64,000 bases of DNA from Pantoea trifolii (GTDB lineage: Bacteria > Pseudomonadota > Gammaproteobacteria > Enterobacterales > Enterobacteriaceae). A program made the position numbers and the translations under genes. Shown piece after piece: positions 33,007-42,124 of the stretch (the first letter of the stretch is position 1; each line of letters starts with the position of its first letter). The stretch is taken from contig NZ_JANIET010000002.1 of the NCBI RefSeq assembly GCF_024506435.1, positions 434,001-498,000 on the forward strand. The letters are read 5' to 3'. The notes under the pieces are model-generated. The model had not been told where the DNA came from, did no database searches, and saw only the letters and a list, made by a program, of their open reading frames with translations.

Positions 33007-34215
33007 ATGAATTCAACGTTTAAGCACGAAGAAGCCCAACGGCTGCCAATCCTGGCGCTTTTGGCGCTCGCAATGGCAGGTTTTATCTGCATCCTGACTG
33101 AAACCATACCCGCCGGATTGCTGCCACAAATTAGTCAGGGGCTTAATATTTCCCCCTCGCTGGCCGGTCAATGGGTTACCTCCTATGCAGCCGGTTCGCT
33201 ACTGGCCGCGATTCCGCTCACATTGCTGACCCGAAGCTGGTCGCGCCGGGTTGTGCTGCTGAGCACCGTGTGTGGATTTCTGCTGTTTAACACTCTTACC
33301 GCCGTCTCTTCTGACGTTGTCATCATCTTAATAGCGCGATTTTTTGCTGGTGCGTCAGCCGGTTTGGCGTGGAGTCTGATTGCGGGCTATGCGCGAAGAA
33401 TGGTGGTTCCATCGCTGCAGGGACGCGCATTGGCGCTCGCCATGGTGGGCACGCCAATCGCTCTTTCACTCGGTGTTCCGGCAGGCACATGGATGGGTTC
33501 GTTGCTGGGATGGCGTCTGACATTTGCCGCCATGTCGGGTCTCTCTCTCATTCTTATCGGCTGGATTTTGCTGGCCGTGCCGAACTATCCCGGCCAATCT
33601 GCCACGCAAAAAATGCCGCTCGGCGCAGTATTACGCCTCCCCGGCGTAAGTGCCGTGCTCGGCGTGGTGCTGACCTGGATGCTGGCGCATAACATTCTCT
33701 ACACCTACATTGCACCGTTCATTGCTTCAGCCGGTCTGGCTGATCGCGTGGATGTGGTGCTGCTGATCTTTGGTATTGCGGCATTGGGGGGAATATTCAT
33801 TACCGGTAAGATCATTGATACGCATCTGCGCAAAGCGGTGCTGCTGTCACTCACCATCTTTGCTGCGGTGTCGGTGATTTTTGGTCTAAGTACGCCAACA
33901 CCCGCCGTGATCTATGCGGGCATAGCCGTTTGGGGACTCACCTTCGGCGGTGCCGCGACGCTGCTGCAAACGGCTCTGGCAGATGCCGCCGGCGAATATG
34001 CCGATGTCGCGCTCTCCATGAATGTCGTCACCTGGAACAGCGCTATCGCCCTCGGCGGTTTGACCGGCGGAATGTTGCTGGAACATGTCGGCTCCCAATC
34101 TTTTCCGTGGGCGATTCTGCTATTGCTGTTGGTCGCGTTGGGAATTGCGCTGCGTGCTAAGCAGGGTTTCCCGGCTGCGAACAGCCGGCAAACCGGCATG
34201 ACACCGGTGGCTTAG
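33007..34215 (+). CDS. MFS transporter (sugar/drug efflux type)
   Basis: A 12-segment DHA1-type facilitator of 402 residues. Motifs include ICILTETIPAGLLPQIS near residues 23-39 (the AraJ/YdeA/NepI group) and FAGASAGLAWSLIAGYARRMV near 113-133. It is divergent from a TetR gene with paired operators between them, a typical efflux regulatory unit. The exported compound is unknown. Confidence 0.86.
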   Translation: MNSTFKHEEAQRLPILALLALAMAGFICILTETIPAGLLPQISQGLNISPSLAGQWVTSYAAGSLLAAIPLTLLTRSWSRRVVLLSTVCGFLLFNTLTAVSSDVVIILIARFFAGASAGLAWSLIAGYARRMVVPSLQGRALALAMVGTPIALSLGVPAGTWMGSLLGWRLTFAAMSGLSLILIGWILLAVPNYPGQSATQKMPLGAVLRLPGVSAVLGVVLTWMLAHNILYTYIAPFIASAGLADRVDVVLLIFGIAALGGIFITGKIIDTHLRKAVLLSLTIFAAVSVIFGLSTPTPAVIYAGIAVWGLTFGGAATLLQTALADAAGEYADVALSMNVVTWNSAIALGGLTGGMLLEHVGSQSFPWAILLLLLVALGIALRAKQGFPAANSRQTGMTPVA

Positions 34216-34238
34216 CGTAAACATACATTGCACATGCT

Positions 34239-34278
34239 GTAGCGGCGCGATTTATCGCGCAAATAATTGCGCCGCTAC
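34239..34278. repeat. GC-rich nested hairpin after the MFS gene
   Basis: GTAGCGGCGC pairs with GCGCCGCTAC at the ends, with an inner GCGATTTATCGC. It may double as a terminator between the convergent MFS and alpha/beta hydrolase genes. Confidence 0.65.
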
Positions 34279-34297
34279 GATTCGTGAACTCGGTAAT

Positions 34298-35134
34298 TTA
34301 CGCTTTCGCAAACGCTAACAAATCGGAGTTAATCTGCTCAGGATGTGTCGCGAACATGCCGTGCGACAAACCGGGATAGGTTTTCAGCGTGCCATGCTTG
34401 AGCAGCTTAATCGCCTTATGCGCCGAATCATCAATCGGCACCACCTGATCGTCTTCCCCGTGCAGCAGCAACACCGGCACCGTGATCGCTTTTAAATCCT
34501 CGGTAAAATCAGTTTCCGAGAAGGCAGTGATACAGTCGTATTGCGCCTTCGCGCCGCCCGCCATGCCCTGACGCCACCAGTTATCGATCAAGCCCTGACT
34601 GACTTTCGCCCCCGGACGGTTGAAACCATAGAACGGACCCGCTGGCACATCGATAAAGAACTGCGCGCGGTTGGCTGCCAGCGCCGAGCGGAAACCGTCA
34701 AACACCGATTTCGGTAAACCTTCCGGATTGGCGTCGGTTTGCAGCATGATTGGCGGCACTGCGCCCATCAACACCGCCTTCGCCACGCGGCCTGGCTCAG
34801 CGTGCGCTACATAACGCGCCACTTCACCGCCACCGGTTGAGTGACCGATATGGATAGCGTTGCGCAGGTCCAGCGCTTTAGCCAGTTCTGCCACGTCGGC
34901 GGCGTAAGTGTTCATATCGTTGCCGCTATCGGTCTGATCGGAACGGCCATGGCCGCGACGGTCGTGGGCGATAACGCGATAACCTTGCGCCAGGAAGAAC
35001 AACATTTGGTTATCCCAGTCATCGGCGCTTAACGGCCAGCCGTGATGAAACACTACCGGTTGGGCGTTTTCTGGGCCCCAGTCTTTGTAAAAGATTTTGG
35101 TACCGTCTTGAGTGGTGATGATGCCGTTGCTCAT
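34298..35134 (-). CDS. Alpha/beta hydrolase, non-haem chloroperoxidase type
   Basis: A 278-residue cytosolic hydrolase. It shows [16 protein letters not shown] near residues 31-46, the nucleophile elbow [14 protein letters not shown] near 97-110, the acid [12 protein letters not shown] near 222-233 and the catalytic His in [15 protein letters not shown] near 254-268. That set is typical of cofactor-free haloperoxidase/arylesterases. The frame continues to 35242, but ATG 35134 starts the conserved N-terminus. Divergent from the GlxA-type regulator at 35243, its probable controller. Confidence 0.88.
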   Translation of the reverse strand: MSNGIITTQDGTKIFYKDWGPENAQPVVFHHGWPLSADDWDNQMLFFLAQGYRVIAHDRRGHGRSDQTDSGNDMNTYAADVAELAKALDLRNAIHIGHSTGGGEVARYVAHAEPGRVAKAVLMGAVPPIMLQTDANPEGLPKSVFDGFRSALAANRAQFFIDVPAGPFYGFNRPGAKVSQGLIDNWWRQGMAGGAKAQYDCITAFSETDFTEDLKAITVPVLLLHGEDDQVVPIDDSAHKAIKLLKHGTLKTYPGLSHGMFATHPEQINSDLLAFAKA

Positions 35135-35206
35135 GAGTAAGTCCTCTGTATGTGATTGTCTGCGTTCGATGGGCTTATTGTCATGGAAAGCGGCAACGGC
35201 TAATAT

Positions 35207-35220
35207 TGTCAAATATGACA
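35207..35220. promoter_or_regulatory. Dyad upstream of the GlxA-type regulator
   Basis: TGTCA-AATA-TGACA in the 108-base gap between the divergent hydrolase and regulator genes; another TGACA follows at 35238. A candidate AraC-family site; only symmetry and position support it. Confidence 0.4.
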
Positions 35221-35242
35221 CTTTAAGGGCCATAACTGACAA

Positions 35243-36241
35243 ATGATAGAAACTGATGAAAGCAGCGTTGTCGCGGAGATTGGCTTAGTGATCTATCCCG
35301 ATTGCCAACTCGCGGCGATATATGGCTTAACCGATATGTTCAGGATTGCTGCGGAATGGGCCGAGAATATATCGGGTGAAGAGCGCAAGCGGACGATTCG
35401 TGTCTCACATTGGCAGATTGATGCGCACAGCGATCACATGGTTTGCGTCTGGGATAGCCATCCCGATACAACACATCGCCTGAGCCACGTGATTGCGCCG
35501 CCAAGTCTGGTGGTGCCAGCGAAAATGGTGCCCATGAAGGTGCCCGCCAACTGGATGAGTATGCTTTATGACGCAGGCGTAACACTCTGTTCGGTGTGCG
35601 CCGGTGCCTTTGTGCTGGCCGAAACCGGACTGATCGATCATCGTCGCGCCACCACGCACTGGGCCTTTGCACAGACGCTGTCGGAGCGTTTTCCTGCGGT
35701 AGACGTCGCGGTGGAAAATATGGTGATTGACGATGGCGACATTATTACCGCCGGTGGGATTTTGGCGTGGACGGATTTGGGTTTAACGCTGATCGAAAAA
35801 GTGCTCGGCACCGGCACCATGCTGGCGACCTCACGCTTTTTACTGATCGACCCGCCGCGACGCGAGCAAAGCACCTATTCGGCATTTATCCCCAATTTCG
35901 ATCACGGTGATAGCCTGATTCTGCGCGCGCAGCATCATCTTCATGCCCATGTTGCCGAGCAGCACAGCATTGAGAGCATGTCGGCGCTGGCAAGCATGAC
36001 GCCACGTACTTTTCTGCGCCATTTCCAGAAAGCGACCGGCCTGCGACCAACGGATTATTTGCAGCAGGTACGCATTATGAAAGCGCGCGACGCGCTGGAG
36101 CTGAGTAATCGTTCGGTCGATCAGATCGCCTGGGAGATCGGCTACAGCGACCCTTCCGCTTTCCGCAAAATTTTCCGCAAGCTCACCGGCGTCACGCCCG
36201 GCCAGTATCGGCAGCGGTTTGGTACCCGGCAACATAATTAA
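35243..36241 (+). CDS. GlxA/FtrA family AraC-type regulator
   Basis: A 332-residue regulator with an N-terminal DJ-1/PfpI-like domain ([20 protein letters not shown] near residues 13-32; nucleophile-elbow-like [18 protein letters not shown] near 114-131) and a C-terminal double helix-turn-helix. The latter includes [17 protein letters not shown] near 253-269 and [19 protein letters not shown] near 293-311. Members activate detoxification or catabolic genes. It is likely linked to the divergent chloroperoxidase-type hydrolase. Confidence 0.88.
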   Translation: MIETDESSVVAEIGLVIYPDCQLAAIYGLTDMFRIAAEWAENISGEERKRTIRVSHWQIDAHSDHMVCVWDSHPDTTHRLSHVIAPPSLVVPAKMVPMKVPANWMSMLYDAGVTLCSVCAGAFVLAETGLIDHRRATTHWAFAQTLSERFPAVDVAVENMVIDDGDIITAGGILAWTDLGLTLIEKVLGTGTMLATSRFLLIDPPRREQSTYSAFIPNFDHGDSLILRAQHHLHAHVAEQHSIESMSALASMTPRTFLRHFQKATGLRPTDYLQQVRIMKARDALELSNRSVDQIAWEIGYSDPSAFRKIFRKLTGVTPGQYRQRFGTRQHN

Positions 36242-36320
36242 CGCCCATCACAGCAGGAAAATTGCCGTTTTCCTGCCATGATTACGTTCGTCCCGTTCCG
36301 ATTACTTGCTAAGGATTTCT

Positions 36321-37538
36321 ATGCCACTGCGTTCGCTTCAGGCTCTGTGTCTGGTTAACTTTTTTATGGCTGACGTACGAGATGGTCTCGGGCCTTTTCT
36401 CGGCATATTTCTGACAGAACGCCACTGGAATGCAGGAGATATTGGCTGGGTGATGACCGCCGGTGGCCTTGCAGGGCTGGTTGCCACCCTGCCGGCGGGT
36501 TTAGCCACAGACGCTACTCGCCATAAACGATCGTTGCTGCTCATCGGTTCACTCCTGATCACCCTATCCACCTTACTGCTGTGGTATTTCCATCAGGGAT
36601 GGATCGTGGTTTTATCGCAGATTGTGACTGGCCTTTCCGCCGCGCTCATCGCGCCGATGTTGACGGGTATTACCCTTGGCCTGGCCGGTCCGCAAGGATT
36701 CAGCCATCAAATGGGGAGAAATGAAGCCTTCAACCACGGCGGTAATATGACAGCCGCCATTATTGCGGGTGCTTCAGTGTGGTTGTGGGGCACGGGTGCG
36801 GTGTTTGTACTCATGACAACGATGGCGCTGTGTGCAGGTGCAGCCGTGCTGGCTATTCGCCATAATGACATCGATAACCTTGCCGCGCGCGGGCTTTCTG
36901 GCAGCGAATCGGTTAGCAACGTCCCACGTCTTTATCAGATTGCCCGTAATCCTGCCGTCATTATTACGGGTGTTACGCTGTTACTCTTCCATCTTGGCAA
37001 TGCCGCGCTGTTACCTATGCTGAGCCTGCGGGTGGCGGCAGCACACAATGCAGCCATCAGCCCCGGACTTTATGCTGCCGCCACGGTGGTTATTTCACAA
37101 TGTGTGATGATTCCCATGGCGCTGTATGCTGCACGTCACGCACCGCGTTTTGGCTATCCCGTGCTGATCACGGCGGCGCTGCTGGTGCTGCCGTTACGTG
37201 CGTTGATTGCCTCCGCTTTTGACGGCGCTTATTTCATGATTCCGGTACAGATTCTGGATGGCGTAGCGGCGGGTCTGCTGGGCGTGGCGGTGCCGGGTTA
37301 TATCGTGAAGGTGCTCGAGGGCAGCGGACATACCAATGCCGGTCAGGGCTTTATCATGCTCATGCAGGGCATCGGCGCGGCAATGAGTCCCGCGTTGGCG
37401 GGAAACATTGCCGCAGCCTATTCCTATCGCAGTGCATTTGCCGTGCTGGGCGCGATCGCCCTGGCGGCGCTGATCACCTGGTGGATAGGCAGCCGTTATT
37501 CAGAGAAAAACGGCGTGCCACGCTCAGCGCGTTCTTAG
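36321..37538 (+). CDS. MFS transporter
   Basis: A 12-segment major facilitator of 405 residues. The motif-A loop is GLATDATRHKRSLLL near residues 60-74. AAGGA lies 5-9 bases before ATG 36321, so the longer frame from 36306 is not used. The motifs do not identify a substrate. It is followed closely by a convergent chemoreceptor gene. Confidence 0.84.
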   Translation: MPLRSLQALCLVNFFMADVRDGLGPFLGIFLTERHWNAGDIGWVMTAGGLAGLVATLPAGLATDATRHKRSLLLIGSLLITLSTLLLWYFHQGWIVVLSQIVTGLSAALIAPMLTGITLGLAGPQGFSHQMGRNEAFNHGGNMTAAIIAGASVWLWGTGAVFVLMTTMALCAGAAVLAIRHNDIDNLAARGLSGSESVSNVPRLYQIARNPAVIITGVTLLLFHLGNAALLPMLSLRVAAAHNAAISPGLYAAATVVISQCVMIPMALYAARHAPRFGYPVLITAALLVLPLRALIASAFDGAYFMIPVQILDGVAAGLLGVAVPGYIVKVLEGSGHTNAGQGFIMLMQGIGAAMSPALAGNIAAAYSYRSAFAVLGAIALAALITWWIGSRYSEKNGVPRSARS

Positions 37539-37549
37539 CTAAGGCTCGA

Positions 37550-39490
37550 TTAGCTCAGCTGGAAACGCCCAACCGTGTTCGCCAGCTGCGAAGCCTGATC
37601 TTCCAGCGAACTGGCAGCGGCAGACATCTCCTGCACCAGCGCGGCGTTTTGCTGCGTGGTGCTGTCCATCTCGTTCACCGCGATGGTCACCTGGCTGATG
37701 CCGCGCGCCTGCTCATCGGACGCAATCACAATTTCACCGATGATGGTGCGCACTGAATTCACCGCCTGCGTCATCTCCTGCATGGTTCTACCGGCATCCT
37801 GCACCAGCTGCACTCCGCTGCCGACGCGCTGCGTGGATTCTTCAATCAGCGCGCCGATATCTTTCACCGCATTGGCGCTGCGCTGGGCCAGATTACGCAC
37901 TTCCGACGCCACCACAGCAAAGCCGCGCCCTTGTTCCCCGGCGCGTGCCGCTTCTACTGCGGCGTTCAGCGCCAGAATATTGGTCTGGAAGGCGATGCTG
38001 TTGATGATGGCGGTGATGTCACCAATCTTCTTCGCGCTATCGTCGATCTGCGCCATGGTTTGCACCACTTCGCCCACCAGCGTTTCACCGCGGCTGGCGA
38101 TATGCGTAGCATTGTCGGTCAACGTTGTTGCCTGATGCGCGTTGGTGGCGTTGTGTTTCACCGTGGCGGTGATCTGCTCCATGCTGGCGGCCGTTTGCTC
38201 CAGCGCGGCAGCTTGCTGCTCAGTGCGCGAGGCCAGATTGAGGTTGCCGCTGGCGATTTCCCCCGCGCCCTGACGCACCGACGAACTGGCATCCTGAATC
38301 TGTCCCACGATATCGCGCAGCTGGTTTTGCATGGTATGCAGCGCATAGAACAAGCTGCTGTTATCGCGTCCTTTCAGCGTGATGACGTTATCAAGTTTGC
38401 CATCGGCGACGGCCAGCGCGATGGTCGCGGCTTCCAGCGGTTCGCCACCAATCGGCTTCAGCACTTTGCGGCTGAACAGGATACCCAGCAGCGTACACAC
38501 CACCAGAATGCTGATGATCATCAGGATCACCGCGTTGATCAGTTGACGATGTGCCGCAGCCATTACCTGGCTGACCGGCGCAACCACGCCGAGATACCAT
38601 TTCTGATCGCTGTTACCAATTACCACCGGCTGCCACGTCACCAACACATCTTCACCCAGCAACGCATCATGATGCTCCATCACGCTGCTACTGAAGTTAT
38701 TGGTATCGCCTTTCCAAGGCTTGCTGGTCTGGCTTTTATCCGGATAAGAGACCACATTGCCCGCGCTGGAGAGCAACATCGCATAGCCGCTGCCTTCCCA
38801 CGGTTTGATTTTGTTGACCTTCTCCTGCAGTGACGCCAGCGAAATGTCGGACGTCACCACGCCCCACAATTTGCCCTGGCTGACAATCGGCGCCGCCACC
38901 GAGGTTAGCAGCGTCGGCACGCCGTTGTAAGCGTAGCTGTACGGTTCGATCAGCATGTCTTTCTGGCTTTTTTGTGGCAGCAGATAGTAATCGCCCTGAC
39001 CCGGCGTGAAGATAGAGGTCAGCGGATGCATGTTGAATTTGCCGGCTTGATCGCGATCGACGAAGAAGGCGTAGCGCCCTTTGGGTGCCGCGTTGGGTTG
39101 GGTGGCAAACTCCGCGTCACGTCCGTCGAAGGCGTTCTCTTCAAAGATCACAGAGATCGACAGATAATCAGGATTATCGCGCAGCGCAGATTCCATCAGC
39201 TTATCGGCGACTTTACGATCCTGAATTCCCGCCGCTGGCAGCGCAATCAGGCTGTGGCCGAGGTTGTGTGCCACATCGCGCGCATAGCTGAGCTGATGCT
39301 GAATTTGCAGCGCCTGGCTTTGCGCTATCTGCTGCAGGTAGTTTTCAGCCAGCGACTTTTGTTCATTACTGGATTGCCAGCTAAGCACGCCGATGGTCAC
39401 GGCAAAGCCGAGCGTGATGGTTAAGGCGCCCGTCAGCAGCATCTGCGTGCGGGTGCTCATTTTTTTCTTAGGTGATGCGTGTTTGGCCAT
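37550..39490 (-). CDS. Membrane methyl-accepting chemotaxis protein with Cache domain
   Basis: A 646-residue transmembrane chemoreceptor. TM1 is near residues 14-35, followed by a periplasmic double-Cache sensor (about 36-310; note [15 protein letters not shown] and [11 protein letters not shown]), TM2 near 315-340, a HAMP-like region and the MCP domain. The signalling tip IIDS-type [20 protein letters not shown] lies near 490-510. It senses a small extracellular ligand and signals through CheW/CheA. No C-terminal NWETF-type pentapeptide is present (ends RFQLS). A sigma-28 promoter lies 74 bases upstream. Confidence 0.9.
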   Translation of the reverse strand: MAKHASPKKKMSTRTQMLLTGALTITLGFAVTIGVLSWQSSNEQKSLAENYLQQIAQSQALQIQHQLSYARDVAHNLGHSLIALPAAGIQDRKVADKLMESALRDNPDYLSISVIFEENAFDGRDAEFATQPNAAPKGRYAFFVDRDQAGKFNMHPLTSIFTPGQGDYYLLPQKSQKDMLIEPYSYAYNGVPTLLTSVAAPIVSQGKLWGVVTSDISLASLQEKVNKIKPWEGSGYAMLLSSAGNVVSYPDKSQTSKPWKGDTNNFSSSVMEHHDALLGEDVLVTWQPVVIGNSDQKWYLGVVAPVSQVMAAAHRQLINAVILMIISILVVCTLLGILFSRKVLKPIGGEPLEAATIALAVADGKLDNVITLKGRDNSSLFYALHTMQNQLRDIVGQIQDASSSVRQGAGEIASGNLNLASRTEQQAAALEQTAASMEQITATVKHNATNAHQATTLTDNATHIASRGETLVGEVVQTMAQIDDSAKKIGDITAIINSIAFQTNILALNAAVEAARAGEQGRGFAVVASEVRNLAQRSANAVKDIGALIEESTQRVGSGVQLVQDAGRTMQEMTQAVNSVRTIIGEIVIASDEQARGISQVTIAVNEMDSTTQQNAALVQEMSAAASSLEDQASQLANTVGRFQLS

Positions 39491-39563
39491 TATGGCGCTC
39501 CTGGAGTTGACACTTTTCGGTGATCAGAACCACTCCCTGTGCGCGTACATCCTTTTGAACACT

Positions 39564-39590
39564 CTATCGGCGCGCGGCGGGGGAACTTGA
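39564..39590 (-). promoter_or_regulatory. Sigma-28 (FliA) promoter for the Cache chemoreceptor
   Basis: Read on the minus strand: TCAAGTTC, exactly 11 bases, GCCGATAG. Against TAAAGTTT-N11-GCCGATAA this is 6/8 and 7/8 with perfect spacing. Confidence 0.75.
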
Positions 39591-39609
39591 TGGCGACGCA
39601 CTAAACTCC

Positions 39610-39633
39610 GTAGGGTCGCCATTAATGGCGACC
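39610..39633. repeat. REP-like hairpin
   Basis: GTAGGGTCGCCAT-TA-ATGGCGACC, a single full copy between the chemoreceptor and fic genes. Confidence 0.8.
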
Positions 39634-39667
39634 GGCTTTAGGCCAGCGCCCGCTCCCTTCTGGTCAA

Positions 39668-39731
39668 TGAGCCGAATAAAGGCTATTATTCAGCTCACTA
39701 TATGAGCCGAATATCAACCCTATTCAGCTCA
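39668..39731. promoter_or_regulatory. Duplicated inverted-repeat operator upstream of the fic gene
   Basis: TGAGCCGAATA (39668-39678) and TATTCAGCTCA (39687-39697) form one inverted repeat with an 8-base spacer. The same two arms recur at 39703-39713 and 39721-39731 with a 7-base spacer. Arms are identical between the two copies and pair at 10 of 11 positions. The unit repeats every 34-35 bases and ends 20 bases before the start codon. Confidence 0.8.
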
Positions 39732-39751
39732 TGCAATTCAGGAGTGAGCTT

Positions 39752-40861
39752 ATGATGTGGATTTGGCAGCAGCCCGATTGGCCGCGGTTTCGCTGGCAGG
39801 ATGAAAAAATACTGCCGCGCCTGCGCCAGTTGCAGCAGCAACGCGGCGTCTTGCTGGGCCGCGCCAGCGTACAAGACAATAGCGAACAACAAACGCTGGA
39901 TACGCTGCTCAGCAATATCCTCTCTTCTTCAGCGATTGAAGATGAGCGCGTCAACGCGCAGTCGGTACGATCTTCGCTTGCCCGCCGTTTAGGCGTTTCG
40001 CTCGATCAGCCTTACCCGGTTTCCGAACGTTCAGAAGGTTTGGCCACCATGATGATGGATGCCATTACGCAACGCGATCAGGAATTAACGTTGGCGCGTA
40101 TATGTCAGTGGCATCGCTGGCTGTTTCCCGAAAGTGAATGGACCATTAAGCGGTTAAATGTCGGCACGCTGCGCGGCGATGAGCCAATGCAGGTGGTTTC
40201 AGGCCGTATCGATCGACCGACGGTACATTTCGAAGCGCCAGCACGCGCCGGACTGGAAGCGCAGCTAGAGCAATTTATTGCCTGGTTTAATCACAGCCGC
40301 GAGGATCCGCTGCTCGATCCGCTGTTGCGCGCCGCGTTGTGCCACTTGTGGTTTGTTACGCTGCACCCGTTTGATGACGGTAATGGACGTATCACTCGCG
40401 CCCTCACAGATTTGGCGCTGGCGCAGGCTGATAGCCAGAGCATCCGTTTGTATGCCATGTCCGCATCGATTCTGGCGCGACGTGCCGATTATTACCGCAT
40501 CCTGCAGGAGACGCAGCGCGGCGCAATGGACGTCACCGATTGGTTGCTGTGGTTTTGTGATGTGCTGAATGAAAGTCTTGAAAAGGCACTGGAAACCGTC
40601 ACGCGCACGCAAAATAAAGCGCGCTTCTGGTTGATGCACAATGCAGCTGAATTGAGTGCCGAGCAAACCCGCGTGCTGAATCGCTTACTGGATGGCGGAG
40701 AACAGGGGTTCAGTGAAGGCATCAGCGCAGGCCAGTACCAGAAAGTGGCGAAAGTGAGTAAAGCTACCGCGACGCGACATCTGACTGAATTGCTGGCGAA
40801 AGGGTGTCTGGAGAAATTACCCGGCGGCGGGCGCAGCACGCGGTATCAGATTAAACATTGA
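39752..40861 (+). CDS. Fic family protein (Fic-DUF4172, with winged helix)
   Basis: A probable AMP-transferase with its own regulator domain. The N-terminal WIWQQPDWPRFRW is the DUF4172-type start. SSAIEDERVNAQSV near residues 52-65 contains the alpha-inh form (S/T-x3-E) that blocks ATP, as in class II Fic proteins. The catalytic loop HPFDDGNGRITR is near 206-217 (canonical HxFx-D/E-GNGRxxR). The C-terminal AKVSKATATRHLTELLAKGCLEK near 333-355 is a winged helix. ATG 39752 has GGAG 7 bases upstream; the frame extends to 39731 through the operator. The twin palindrome in front suggests autoregulation. Confidence 0.88.
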   Translation: MMWIWQQPDWPRFRWQDEKILPRLRQLQQQRGVLLGRASVQDNSEQQTLDTLLSNILSSSAIEDERVNAQSVRSSLARRLGVSLDQPYPVSERSEGLATMMMDAITQRDQELTLARICQWHRWLFPESEWTIKRLNVGTLRGDEPMQVVSGRIDRPTVHFEAPARAGLEAQLEQFIAWFNHSREDPLLDPLLRAALCHLWFVTLHPFDDGNGRITRALTDLALAQADSQSIRLYAMSASILARRADYYRILQETQRGAMDVTDWLLWFCDVLNESLEKALETVTRTQNKARFWLMHNAAELSAEQTRVLNRLLDGGEQGFSEGISAGQYQKVAKVSKATATRHLTELLAKGCLEKLPGGGRSTRYQIKH

Positions 40862-40911
40862 GGGTGCGGAAGATAATCAGGTGCGCATCAATGCACACCC
40901 GACGAAACCAA

Positions 40912-41256
40912 TTACGCCGCTTTAACGGCGCGAACTTTCTTTTCCGGCGCTGCCGTTTCCGCTTCGGTCTCGGTTTCCGCAGAAGCTTCAGGCGCTTGCG
41001 AAACCTCTTCCTTTACGCTTTCCGGCAGCTTGCTGGTGCGCAGGATATGCTGCACCGCGTCTTTCTGTTCAGCCAACAGCAGGCCCAATGCTTCGGCCTG
41101 CGCTTCACCCAGTTCAGGCTGATGCTGCTGCAGCCAATCGGTGAAAGCGTCTGCCATATCCAGCATTTTATCCCAGGCATCCGCGTCTTTTTTATTGGCA
41201 AACGTCATTTTTTCTTCACCCTTTCTGACTACAACATATTTGGTTTCGACTGCCAT
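40912..41256 (-). CDS. yebG: SOS-induced DNA damage protein YebG
   Basis: A 114-residue homologue of YebG. It begins MAVETKYVVVRKGEEKMTF, then KKDADAWDKMLDMADAFTDWL near residues 22-42, with an acidic, low-complexity C-terminus (residues 85-114) ending in a basic KKVRAVKAA. YebG is a small SOS protein whose exact role is unsettled. A near-consensus LexA box lies 17 bases upstream of the start codon, consistent with SOS control. The tail is longer than in Escherichia coli. Confidence 0.9.
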   Translation of the reverse strand: MAVETKYVVVRKGEEKMTFANKKDADAWDKMLDMADAFTDWLQQHQPELGEAQAEALGLLLAEQKDAVQHILRTSKLPESVKEEVSQAPEASAETETEAETAAPEKKVRAVKAA

Positions 41257-41270
41257 GATGCACCTCGGTT

Positions 41271-41290
41271 AACTGTATTTATATACAGTA
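41271..41290. promoter_or_regulatory. LexA (SOS) box of yebG
   Basis: CTGTATTTATATACAG (41273-41288) fits the CTGT-N8-ACAG LexA consensus with an AT-rich middle. It lies directly upstream of yebG, and between it and the SIR2-like gene end. Confidence 0.88.
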
Positions 41291-41329
41291 TATTCTGAAC
41301 AAACTTTTCCAGGCAATGACTTTCTGCCT

Positions 41330-42124
41330 TCAAGCCAGTAATTCTTCCAGAAACAGCGCCAACGCTTTGCGCGGATCGTCCTCTTCCGAGACGATCATCT
41401 CAATGCCCCATTGCCCCAACACCTCTTTCGCCACCGGATTATTGCGGTTGGTGAACAGGTACGATTTGGGACGTGCGGTGGCCAATCCGGTTCGGCCCCA
41501 CATTTTTGTCAGGCGGTAGAATAACAGACGAATATTGAAATCGCTGATGCTGTAGCCCACAAACAACACCGAGTTGCCCATCACGTCGTGCGTGAGTTTG
41601 ATATCCAGCGGCGAATCAAAATAGAGCCGTTCAAAGTAGCTGCTTTCATCTAGCACGATGGAAGTATCGTCGTCGAAATCACCATGCAACTTAATGATAT
41701 GGCGCTTATCTTCGGTCAACGATACCAAATCCGCCGCATTCGCCACTTTGCTGTAAGGCACGTTGTGCGCCTCATGCGCCATCTCCAGCCAGCGATCGTA
41801 ATTGGTGGTATAGATGCGTGAGAAGTTGCCTTGCGTGATCATGGTGTGGATTTCAGAACTGCGCACATCAATATCCGGACGATGCCATTCGCGATCCATC
41901 CAGCTGCGCAGCGGTCCCAGCGAGCCTTTACGTTGTTTGTAATACTCCGCCAACGACAAATGCGTGCCGTAGGTGTTGAAGATTTTCGGGTCGTAGCCCA
42001 GTTCTTTAGCCAGATGCGCAATCAGCTCATGCCATTCTGGTAAGCCCAGATTGCGCGAAATGCCCGCACCGGCAAACAGAATCAATTTACCGGCATCGTA
42101 GGCGCGTTTAAGCTCGGGTTTCAT
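41330..42124 (-). CDS. SIR2-like NADase-type protein (KomC-like effector candidate)
   Basis: A 264-residue stand-alone SIR2_2-type domain. The NAD-binding motifs are intact: LFAGAGISRNLGLPEW near residues 16-31 (GAGIS), IYTTNYDRWLE near 104-114 (T-x-N-Y-D), the catalytic-type IIKLHGDF near 143-150 and VLFVGYSISDFNIRLLFY near 185-202. The protein has no other domain. SIR2-like proteins of this kind in defence systems hydrolyse NAD+ when activated and kill the infected cell. The start overlaps the stop of the HAM1-like gene (ATGA at 42121-42124), so the two are translated together, and the pair likely works as a sensor-effector complex. Activity is inferred from motifs. Confidence 0.82.
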   Translation of the reverse strand: MKPELKRAYDAGKLILFAGAGISRNLGLPEWHELIAHLAKELGYDPKIFNTYGTHLSLAEYYKQRKGSLGPLRSWMDREWHRPDIDVRSSEIHTMITQGNFSRIYTTNYDRWLEMAHEAHNVPYSKVANAADLVSLTEDKRHIIKLHGDFDDDTSIVLDESSYFERLYFDSPLDIKLTHDVMGNSVLFVGYSISDFNIRLLFYRLTKMWGRTGLATARPKSYLFTNRNNPVAKEVLGQWGIEMIVSEEDDPRKALALFLEELLA

